A DNA stretch of 64,000 nt from Symbiodinium natans (Eukaryota; Sar; Dinophyceae; Suessiales; Symbiodiniaceae): the NCBI GenBank assembly GCA_905221605.1, contig CAJNDS010002826.1, forward strand, positions 129,501 through 193,500, written 5' to 3'. This document shows, piece after piece, positions 23,201 through 34,800 of this stretch. A model generated the notes under the pieces. That model was given only the letters and a program-made list of their open reading frames with translations, did not search any database and was not told the DNA's origin. Both the position numbers and the translations under genes were made by a program. Within the stretch, counting starts at the first letter, position 1. Each line of letters begins with the position of its first letter.

Positions 23201-26200
23201 AAGTCAAGCCTTGAATATTAAAATATTAAAGTCCGGCCCGGGACTGTAATATTTAAAAAACTTTAATATTTTAATATTAAAGTCCTTTTCTGCCTCAGGC
23301 CTGGCCAGAGACCCCAGGACTTTAATATTTTAATATTTTAATATTAAAGTCAAGCCTTGAATATTAAAATATTAAAGTCCGGCCCGGGACTTTAATATTT
23401 AAAAAACTTTAATATTTTAATATTAAAGTCCTTTTCTGCCTCAGGCCTGGCCAGAGACCCCAGGACTTTAATATTTAATATTTTAATATTAAAGTCAAGC
23501 CTTGAATATTAAAATATTAAAGTCCGGCCCGGGACTTTAATATTTAAAAAACTTTAATATTCTAATATTAAAGTTCTTTTCTGCCTCAGGCCTGGCCAGA
23601 GACCCCGGCACTTTGTCAAATCCCTCTGCGCCACGGGAAAATCTGGCCAAATCGGGCGGCTACCTTTGGGAAGTGTGGTAAATACCAATCAAAACGGGGT
23701 ATCGGGATTTCACAAAGTGCTGCGGATAATCCGGCGTCGAAAATACCAATCAAAACGGGGCATAATTTCACAAAGTGCCGCAGAAAATCTGGCCAAATCG
23801 GGCTGCTACCTTTCGGAAGTGTGCAAAATACCAATGAAAACGGGGCATAGGGATTTCACAAAGTGCCGCAGAAAATCTGGCCAAATCGGGCTGCTACCTT
23901 TCGGAAGTGTGCAAAATACCAATGAAAACGGGGCATAGGGATTTCACAAAGTGCCGCAGAAAATCTGGCCAAATCGGGCTGCTACCTTTCGGAAGCGTGG
24001 AAAATACAAATCAAAACAGGGCATAGGGATTTCACAAAGCGCCGCGGAAAATCTGGCCAAATCGGGCTGCTGCCTTTCGGATGCGTGGAAAATACCAATC
24101 AAAACGGGGCATAGGGATTTCACAAAGTGCCGAGAGAAAATCTGGCCAAATCGGGCTGCTGCCTTTCGGATGCGTGGTAAATACCAATCAAAACGGGGCA
24201 TAGGGATTTCACAAAGTGCCGAGAGAAAATCTGGCCAAATCGGGCTGCTACCCTTCGGAAGTGTGGAAAAACACCAATCAAAACGGGGCATAGGGATTTC
24301 ACAAAGCGCCGAGACAAAATCTGGCCAAATCGGGCTGCTACCCTTCGGAAGGGTAGCTGGGTTAGTTGTAACTCTTATTTTTGCTTAGTTGTAACTTTTG
24401 TTTTTTGCTTAGTTGTAACTTGTCGTCACTGAACTGTTAGCAGGGGCAGTATTTGGCGCAACCCTCCCCCCCCCCTCCACCCGAGCATGCCGATGGGCCA
24501 AGAATGGTGCCGTCTTTTGGGTCTACCCTAAATCCCTAAACCTAAACCTTAAAATAATGGAACCCTAAAACCATGAAAGCCTAAGACCCTAAAACCCTCC
24601 TAAAACAATAGAACCCTAAAGCCCTAATACATCCTAAAATCCTAAAACCTTAAGACCCTAAAGCTCTAAAGCCCTATAGGCCATAAAACCCTTAAATAAT
24701 GGAACCCTAAAGTGCTAAAACCTGAAAACCCCGAACTACGAAGTAGGACCCTAAAACCCTAAAGCGGACCCTAAAACACTAAAGCCCTAAAGCCCAAAGG
24801 CCCTAAAACCCTAACACTCGAAAGCCCTAGCACCTTGAACCTACCTGGGGTCTTCGAAGACCGCATTTCCTGATTTTAAGGACTCCCCCTAGGTCGGTGC
24901 TTAGTTTTGCGTAGTAGGCGTAAAAAAAGGACGAATACCCACCCCCCAAAAAAAAACAAACAGTACAAGAATACCCAAATAAATTGTGCATCCTTATTAC
25001 TGCTGTTGCTTGTATTACTATTGTTGCTATCATTCATATTTTTAGTCTGATGACTGTTACCTCCATTATTACATGTGCTTTTGTTAGGAACCCTAAACCC
25101 AAACCTTAGGCCCTAAACCCTAAACTCTAACCCCTAAAAGCCGTAAGCCCCCAACGCCCTAAACCCCCAAATCCGAAATCCCAAAACACTAAACCCTAAA
25201 AACCTTTGGCCCTGAAAGCCCCAAGCCCAAAACCCTCAGGGCTGCCTGACAGCCCGAAATGCTAGGAAGCCTAGAAACCCGAGGCGCTAGAAGCCTTCAG
25301 CCATAGTAGAAACACAGGCCTAAAGCCCAAATGTCGCTGAGGCCTAAACGCCCTAAACCCTAGAAGCCCCAAGCCCCAGCTGGCCCTAAAACCACTGAGG
25401 CCTTAAAGCCCTAAGCCCGTAAAGCCTGAACCCTAAAGCCAACAGCCTATGCCTTAACTCCAAAAACCCAAACCCGAGGCCCTAAACCCTAGGTATTTCA
25501 CAGCATTTGCAGTTTGAGGCCGAAAAAAAGTTACAGGTAAGCAAGGGTTATGGCGCGAAAAAAGTTACGAGTCAGCAAAAACAAGTTACAACTAAGTAAA
25601 TCCAGCAAAAACACCAAAAGTCACAAGTAAGCAAAATGACAAGTTGCAACTAAGCGTGCTTCCTTCGGAAGTGTGGAAAATACCAATCAAAACGGGGCAT
25701 AAGGATTTCACAAAGTGCCGCGGAAAATCTGGCCAAATCGGGCTGCTACCCTTCAGAAGTGTGGAAAATACCACTCAAAACAGGGCATAGGGATTTCACA
25801 AAGTGCCGCGGAGAATCTGGGCTGCGTAGGGATTTCACAAAGTGCCGCGGAAAATCTGGCCAAGTCGGGCTGGTTACCTTCGGAAGCGTGGAAAATACCA
25901 ATCAAAACGGCGCAGGATTTCACACCACATCGGGCTGCTACCTTTCGGAAGTCAGTGTGGAAAATACCAATCAAAACGGGGCATAAGGATTTCACAAAGT
26001 GCCGCGGAAAATCTGGCCAAATCGGGCTGCTACCCTTCAGAAGTGTGGAAAATACCACTCAAAACAGGGCATAGGGATTTCACAAAGTGCCGCGGAGAAT
26101 TCGGCCAAATCGGGCTGCTACCTTTCGGAAGTGTGGTAAACACCAGTCAACATCCCTGTCGCCCCATGTCGTTTTGCAGTATTTGTGAGGGTTTGTAAGG

Positions 26201-28827
26201 TCTCGGTGCAATTCCAGCGCATGTTGCTACATGTAGTCGCGGAGTACATTCATTTCCCTTGAGTTTTCCCTTGTTGTTTTTTTGCCGCCCGCATTTTCAA
26301 GGGAAACCCTTCCCTTGAAAACCCCGCGGAACCCTGCTTCCCTTAAGATGTCCCTTTAAACGTGTTGGTTTCCGTTTGCCTGTTCCCTTGAATTCCCTTT
26401 CAATCTTCCCTTGAACCGTTGGCGGCGTCGCGCGGGAAGCCAAACGCCAGCCCAAAATGAGGCCTTTTTTCCCGCCGAATCCCGCCAAACGTGCGCTTTT
26501 CACACTCCAAGGGAAATGTCTGACGCGAGTGACAGGTGAGGAACGTAGTGTGTCAATACTATACTACGTGTCATATGTAATTGTACACAGTTGAAGTCTG
26601 ATATAAATCAAGTTTGGTTACAGCATTATCATTATTATCATGAATTAGACTTTTTGGTTTGCTCTCATAAGCATTCAACCCAAGCGTTGGATCCTGAATA
26701 GACATTGCAGTCGGCTTGGGCCAAAGATTTTGGAAACACATAAGCAAGGAGGGGTTTCGGGTTGAAATAAAAACGAACCACAGGGATTTCACAAATACCG
26801 CGGAAAATCTGGTCAAATCGGGCTGCTACCCTTCGGAAGTGTGGAAAATACCAATCAAAACGGGGCATAATTTCACAAAGTGCCGCGGAACATCTGGCCA
26901 AATCGGGCTGCTACCTTTCGGAAGTGTGGAAAATACCAATCAAAACGGGGTAACGGGATTTCACAAAGTGCCGCGGAAAATCTGGCCAATCGGGCTGCTA
27001 CCTTTCGGAAGTGTGGTAAATACAAATAAAAACGATCCAAAGGGTTTTCGCAATCTGCCGCGGAAAATCTGGCCAAATCGGGTTGTTACCCTTCGGAAGT
27101 GTGGCAAGTGCTAAGCAAAACCGGGCACAGTGATTCACGATCCCTATGTCTTGGCTTTAGGTTGGGGGTTTATGAAAGTCAAAAAACTCCAAAATGTTGA
27201 AAAAATCACTAAAACAGCCATTTTGGAGATTTCCATTGTGAAAAAAATCCCTACGTTTGGGCTTCAGACCAAAATTGTCGAAAGTCACAAAAACTCGCCA
27301 GACCAGATAAAACTAGAGAAATTGGCCAGTTTTTGCGCGGCACATTTTGATGTGGCTGATCGATCGAGAAGTCCTCACACCATGTTGCCTTAAGGTATTT
27401 GTGGGGGTTTGTAAGGTCTCGGTGCACCAGCAGATGTTGCTACAAGTAGTCCCGGAATACATTCATTTCCCTTGAGTTTTTTCTTGGTTTTTTTTTCCCG
27501 CCCATATTTTCAAGGGAAGCCCTTCCTTCGAAAACCCCGCGGAACCCTGCTTCCTTTGAGATTTCCCTTTTAAACATGTTGGTTTCCATCTGATTTTCCC
27601 CTGCACTTCCTTTAAATCTTCCTTTGACCGGTTAACCGCGTCCCACAAGAAAGCAGAACGCAAGTCCAAAATGAAACATTTTTTTCCCGCCGAACCCCGC
27701 CAAACATGCGATTTTCACCCATTCCAAGGGAAATGTCTGACGCGAGTGACAGATGAGGAGGTCAAACTATGGGGATTCTCGCTACTTGTCTTGGGGATCT
27801 CCCGAATCTTTTTTGACCATTCTGATCTAACGCAAAAAAAGGGGGATTTTCGCCGCTTTGGCGTGCAAATATCCCAAATGGCTGCTTTTAGTGATTTTCG
27901 ACCATGATCGGCATTGGCACAGCGCTCGACACGGCGTGACAAATTGGAACCCCGTTTTGTTATGGCCAGGTATATCCTTTCTTATCGACAGCGCCGGCCA
28001 AAACCAACACGGGGCGTAACAAATTGGGTCCCCGTTTTGTTACGCCGAGTTGTTGCTTTCTCCTGTGTTCACGACAATCAACACATGGCGTAACAAATTG
28101 GGGCCCCGTTTTGATACGCCGAGTTTTCGGTTTCTGCTGCGCACGACACCGCGGCCCAATTACAAAACTGGGCGTAACAAACATTTTCCTCATCCGTTAG
28201 AGCACTCATCTTCTTCTAACACGAACATGGACGTCAACTACACAATGGGCGGTTCGGCGCCACCAATGTTTCGAGTCTACTCCCTTCGCAAAATTTGTTG
28301 CAATAGAACCGCCTCGCTCTTTAATTTAGGAGACAGGAATGGGGTGGTTCGACACGAGTAGCGCCTAATTTTCTGAAACGTTTCCATTCAGAATAATTGG
28401 TGCTAATGAACCGTCTTGGCTTGAATTTAGGGTAGGAATGGGATGATTCGATAGCACCACGTATACAGGAAGCGGGCGCTTCGATAACACTAGGTTTACT
28501 GAAGCGTTTCCCCTTGTAAAATCTGGCGCTGTCGAACCGCTTTTGCTTGAAGTACTTCTTTCTTCCAGCATGCGAGGAGAATTTGTAGGTAGCCACAATC
28601 AGAACCGAGAAGCGAGAAACAAAAACAGGTGGAGCGAACGGCCCATTTGCTGATAAATTGCAATGGTATGCCATGGTGAAGGGGGGTCCTCCTCCCCTGT
28701 CACCATTGTCTGGCAAGAAGAGAGAAGACAAGAGGGCAATAAGTCGGTCCTTCCCAGAATTTTTCAGCGACGAGAAGAAAAGAAAAGAAAGACTGAAATA
28801 ACCTTAGTGCCGGTTGTTTTGCGCCAC

Positions 28828-28879
<52 letters not shown>

Positions 28880-31800
28880 ATTTCGCTCTTGATTGAAGAA
28901 TACGCAACATGTTCTAAGGAAGAAGAGAAGAGGAAACCACTTTTCGCACAAATTATCATGTAGGAAAAGGAATCAGAAGCAAGCGGTGAGTCAGGCATCA
29001 GATAAAAGAAGTAGGAGGCAGGAACAGGAGAAGTCCTCCTGTCTGGGCTTTTTCTCGCAGACACCCAAAACAGCACATAGGGGCCCCCTCTTCCCCTCTT
29101 CCGTCACATCCACTCCTCCCCTGCCACCATTGAATGGCAAGAAGAAAGAAGGCAACAAACAAACAAGTCTGTCCTTTCAAGAATAAATTAGCGGCAAGAA
29201 GAGAAGGGAAGAGAAGACAAGATAATGTCACTCTCCCTTCTCTGAAGAGTACACAACATGTACGGAAAGGAGTGCAGAAGGGGAAATCTTTCCAGAAGTT
29301 GTCACTTAGAAGAAATCGGAAGCAAGCGATGGGTCAGAAATCAGATACATTTAGGCAGATGGTAGGAAGAAGGAACTAGAATGAGCAGATCAAGACAAGA
29401 GATGGGGAAACAGGTAGGAGATGACCTTCTTTGTTTTTGCGCTCCATCCTTTCCATGCTTATCACCTATAATGAGAACGCAGGGAGTAAGAAAAGAAGAG
29501 ATGGCGGGTGAGACGACGATGCCCCGCTCAATGTTTCCAAAGTTCTCTGAGAGAACAAAAACAAGCGTAGACAAGGGATGCAATGACATGAAAGAACTTT
29601 CCTTCTTATTCTTCTCGGTTTCGGGGTTAGTGTTTAGGAGTAGAGACGAGAGGATTTCTAGTTGTTTACGCGCCACATCTCTCTCTCTCTTCCTACCAAA
29701 CATTCGGAAAGGAGTGGAGAAGGGGGGAATCCTTTGCACAGTGCTTCGCATAGAACACGGAATCAAAAAGCAAGTCATGAGAGAGAAACCAGATACAGGA
29801 ACATCTTTGTTTCATGAAAGACCGAGCAAGGAGAGTGAGAAAGGAAGGAAACAGGTGGAGAGAAAGACTCCTCTTGCTCCTGATGTGCAATGGTATGACG
29901 CAATGCTGCAGGCTGCAGGGACAGCTGGGTGAGGTGCACATTCCGCAGCCTTCGATCGGCCGCGGCTTCTCTTCTTTGCGGGGTACGGAAACGCCCGGGC
30001 AAAGACCTTTCTGATACGAGTAGATGAAGAGGAGAAGTGAAGGAAAGAGGTTAGAAATGACATCCTCTCTTTTTGCGCTCCATCCTTTCCTTTCTGATCG
30101 TCAAATGCGAATGTAGAGTAACAGGAAAGGACGGGTGAGAACATCAAGACGGCTTGAGCGCTTGTTGTTTCGTACCGCATCTCTCTTTCTTTCTCCATTC
30201 ACTGAGGAGTATACGACATACTCGGAAGGGAATGGAGGATGGGAACCCTTTTCCACAAGTTTTCATATAGAAGAAGGAGTCAGAAGCAAGCAGTGAGAAA
30301 GCCGACAAATGAGGATGGTAAGAACAAGGAACAGAAGTCCTCCTTCTAGCTGTTTTGTCCCCTCCCGAGCTGTTTTTTTCTTTTTCCTTTTTCTTAGTCT
30401 CGCGAAGGAGGCAGGAGAAAGACAGAGCAAGCATACACAGTTGGAGCGAAAGGCCCGTTTGCTGGTGAATTGCCATATGATGACATGGTAGTGAAGGGGC
30501 CTCTGCTAGGAGAGGTGAACGTGCGACACCCTCGATCTGCCTAGTGGCTTCTCTTCTTTGTGGGAACAGGAAACGCCTGGCCCAAGGCCTTTCTCAAACG
30601 AGTAGATTGAGTAGATCAAGAGGAGAGATGGGAAACAGGTAGGAGATGACCTTCTTTCTTGTTGCGCTCCATCCTTTCCTTGACTATCACCGAATGAGAA
30701 CGTCGAGAGCAAGAACAGAGGGCGGGCGAGACGATGTCCCACTCAGTCTTTTCAAAGTTCTCTGAGACAGCAAAAACAAGCGTAGACGAAGGATGCATTG
30801 AGATGAATATTGCACGGAGAAAGGAAGACGAGGCCGGCCCAAAGAAGGAGATCGGGTCTCCATTCCTCTTCCGTCACTTCCACGCCTCCCCTGCCACCAT
30901 TGTCTGGCAATAAGAACGAAGACAAGAGAGGAACAAGTCCATCCTTTCAAAAAGCAGTTAGCGGCAAGAAGACGAGGGAAGAGAAGAGTGGAGACGACAG
31001 GGTTTCTATGGCTTGAGTGCTTGACAGTGCTTGTTGATGACCATCATTACCCACCAGTACCCACCATTCACCGTTCCCGCCACCACCTACCATTTCCACC
31101 GTCACCCACCAGTAATTGCACCGTTCCTACCAATACCCGCCATTTCCCGCCATTTCCCACCATTTCCCGCCATTTCCCACCATTTCCCACCATTTCCCAC
31201 CATTCCCACCATTCCCACCGTTCCCACCATTACCCAGCTCACCCAGCATTAATTTCCCACCATTCCCGCCAGTACCGACCATGACCAACCATACCGCAAT
31301 TACCCACCAGTATCCACCATTCCCACCATTACCCGCCATCACCCACCATTCCTAACACTACACATATTAATTAGGCACCAATAAGCAAAACAAGCATGTA
31401 CAGAGCGAAGAAGCACCACTAAGCAAGCAAGTTGCATTAAATTAGTGAGCAAAGACGCGCCAACAAGCAAAACCACCGCATAGTAAGTGAAGACACACCA
31501 ATAAGCAGCAAGGGAGGACGCTCCAAGTAGCACAACAGCCTTCGCACAAATGAGCAAAACGACCGAACCGCATATATAGAGCGAAGATGCAAAAGGCAAA
31601 TCAACCGCGCATAGTAAGCCAAGACGCGCCAATAAGCAAAACAACCGCATAGCAAGCGAAGCCGCGCCGCCAAGCAAAACGGTTGCATATGGTGAGCGAA
31701 TGCGCACCACCAAGCAAAAAACAACTGCGCAGCAGGTGAATGTGCACCATTGAGCAATGCGAAGACGCCCCTGTAAGCAGGACAACCGCACATAGTAAGT

Positions 31801-34800
31801 GAAGATGCACCAATTCGCAAAACAACTGCATACAGATCATACAGTAAGCGCACGGTCAGCGAAGACGCGCCAAGAAGCAAAACAAGTGCATATAGAGCAA
31901 AGACGCACCAAGAAGCAAAGCAACCGCGCGTAGTAAGCCAAGCCGCACCAATAATCAAAACAGCCGGACGCACCACTAAGTAAAACACACATATATAGTA
32001 TACAGTATAAGCGAAGACGTCAACAAGCAACACAACCGCACAGTAAGTACAGTAAAGACACGATTAAGCACAACAAGCGCGGCTAGAGCGAAGACGCACC
32101 ACTAAGCAGAACAGCTGTGCACACATTAAGGAAAGATGCAGCAATAATCAAAACGACTGCGTATAGGACATATAGTAAGCGAAGACGCACCGCTAAGCAA
32201 AACAGCCGCGCAGAGTAGGCTAAGACGCGCCACGAAGCAAAACAAGCAAATATAGAGCGAAGGCGCATCAGCAAACAAAACAATCGCACAGTACGCGGAG
32301 ACGCCCCAATAAGCAAAACAAGCACATATAGAGCGAAGACGTGCCAAAAAGCAAAACAACCGCACACAGTAAGTGAAGACACACCCGGAACAGCCGCGCG
32401 TAGTAAGTGAAGACTCAGCAATATATGCAAACCAACTGCACCAAAAAAGTGAGGGGGCGGGATGGAGCGAGGCTCGCGATGTGGAATTCTTTGGGGCCCA
32501 AACCGCACCAAACAATGCGGGAGCGGGGTCTTCCGATGTAGAGGTTTTGGGGCCCCAAAGACCAAGAATTAAGCGAGCGCGGTTGCGATTTGGAGTTTTT
32601 GGGATATCTGCACCAAAAAGTGAGGGAGCGGGCTTGACCCCAATCCGCAAGCACTTTTTAAAAACGAAACTGAAAAGTGAGGACAGTCACGAGGATGGCG
32701 CCACTCAGGTGCCTCTTCCTCGTGACTGTCTGCGCTTTTGAGCCATGAACAGCAAACCAACCTTAAAAAGTGACGACAGTCACGTGATTTTTGTTTGTTT
32801 CGGGTTTTTTAGGTACCGAAACCACTAGTTCCGAAATTAAAAAGCCAAAACAGCCCAAGCACGTCTAATGTCCAAATCGAGGAAAAAGGTGACCTATTTA
32901 AGGGCTAGTGCGCCGACTAAACTACCTAGACTGTCAATATGCCAAAACATGTAGCGACTCACGTTTGCACAAGTTTGCCTTTCAGATTAGAAGTGTAGTG
33001 AGGAGGTAGACCAATCTATTTAAGGGCTAACTGCGCTCACTGAAAGTCCTATATTGCACAAGGGCCACTATTTACGCAAGTCTGCCCTTCAAAACCAAAT
33101 GTGCATGAGGAGAGGGGGATAATCGTCTTAAATCTGCATGCGTGAACAAAAAAAAAGCTTTTTATGAACAAGATAGATGGCATAGCGTACTATCTCCCAC
33201 AGTTTTATTGAGACCCCTACTTGTACAGGCCGGCCCTCAGATTGTTTTGTCTAACGAGGAGGGGGGGGATACTATAATCAAACCTTTGTGCGTTCGTGAA
33301 AGTCTGTATATCGTGAATAAGACAGTTGGCATAGCGTTTCTCCCAATTATACAAGGCTGAACTTCCGGTTATAATGGTACAATGTGTTAGTGGTCTTATG
33401 GCCCTTCGAACAATGGAAGGCCAGTTCCATGGAGACATGGCCTGGAACGAATTTTGCATACATGCGGGAGTATTGTAGTGGAGACAGAAGTGTATGGCAA
33501 AAGCACGGACAAATTAATGTATCTGCTCACAGTATTCCCGCATGTCGATATATCACCTCGGTGCTGAGCCTGTTTTCCAAGAACGGGTGTACTTCTTGGT
33601 CTTGGAGTGGCGATGGTGGGATAGTGGTCTTTGGGGGGATTCGCAATGCTCTTCCGGACGGTTTTTATGGGGAGCTCGGTCTTGGGATTACCGTTGCCAG
33701 CCTTCTATACGATATATTAACGGTATAAAACCAATCTTGGCGTTTGATCTATACTTTGGATATCCGGAATTCGTCTGAGCTCTCTTGGCATCGCCGAGAA
33801 ACTCTCGTCGCGTTTCGATGTCTGAGCCCACGAGATGCGAAGTTCTCGTCGCTTGTGGACATTTGAGCTCAAGAAATGCGGAACTGTCATCGCTTTTGAC
33901 TTCTGTGCTCTCCTAGCTCCAAAGTCTTGTCGCTTTTGGAGTTGGAGTGGTCTTGGATGGTCTGGGGCTGGTCTGAGAGTGCTTTGTACAGTGGGCAGCG
34001 CGCCATGGGATCATCTTGGAGAGCTCCTGGGGTGGTCTTGGCGGGTCTGGCACTGTTCTTTCGCCATCTATGCCAGCGTGTACTTTGGAAAAGCTTTTCA
34101 CTCACAGGAGGATCGCCGCAGCTTGCGATGTTACTGTTGGCAGGTTTTGCGTCGACAAGATGCTCAAGGGTGCTTGATTGAGCGTTCTTGGACCCTTCTC
34201 AGACAACACTAGGCTTCTAAAGAGCAAGGGTTGTATAGCAAAGGCAGCATGCGGCGCTTCGCTGGAAACAGTTTCCCCGCGCGCGCGCGAACCACATTAT
34301 ACATGTTCTACCGTGCCACGGGGGGGGGGGGGTGGGGGGGGGGGGGGGGGGTGGGGGGGGGGGTGGTGCCGAAAACGCTGATTTTGCTGAGGGCGCCCCT
34401 TCCCCTGTGCTGAACCGCCTGTTTACGCTGGTCCTCCACGAAAAAATTGTGCACCGACCCCCCCTACCCCCCCCCCCCCCGAGTTTAAAGAGGGAATTTT
34501 TCACCTCCTCAAACCCATCCAACACGCCGCCAGGGTCGGCGGACCAAAACCAAAAAAACAAAAAAAACCAAAAAAACCAAAACCAAAAAAATCAAAAAAC
34601 CAAAAAAAAAACAAAACCAAAAAAACCAAAAACACCAAAAACAACAATTTTCCGGGACTCTCAGGAAATCCCTATGAGGCTTCTCCAAGAGTCCCGGATT
34701 TTTTTTTGTATTTTTGTTTTTTTTTTCGGTTTTGGTGTTTTTGGTTTTTTTTTGGTTTTGGTATTTTTGGTTTTTTGGTTTTGGTATTTTGGCTTTTTGG

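Noticed and set aside
23944-24388. Overlapping open frames of 115-145 codons on both strands
   Set aside because: They run through an 88-bp satellite whose period is not a multiple of three, so the encoded repeats shift frame from unit to unit.
24524-25500. A chromosome end or true telomere
   Set aside because: The CCCTAAA-like units are degenerate and lie inside an intron with coding exons on both sides.
31044-32420. CRISPR-like array
   Set aside because: Units are diverged minisatellites without distinct repeats and unique spacers, in a nuclear eukaryotic setting.
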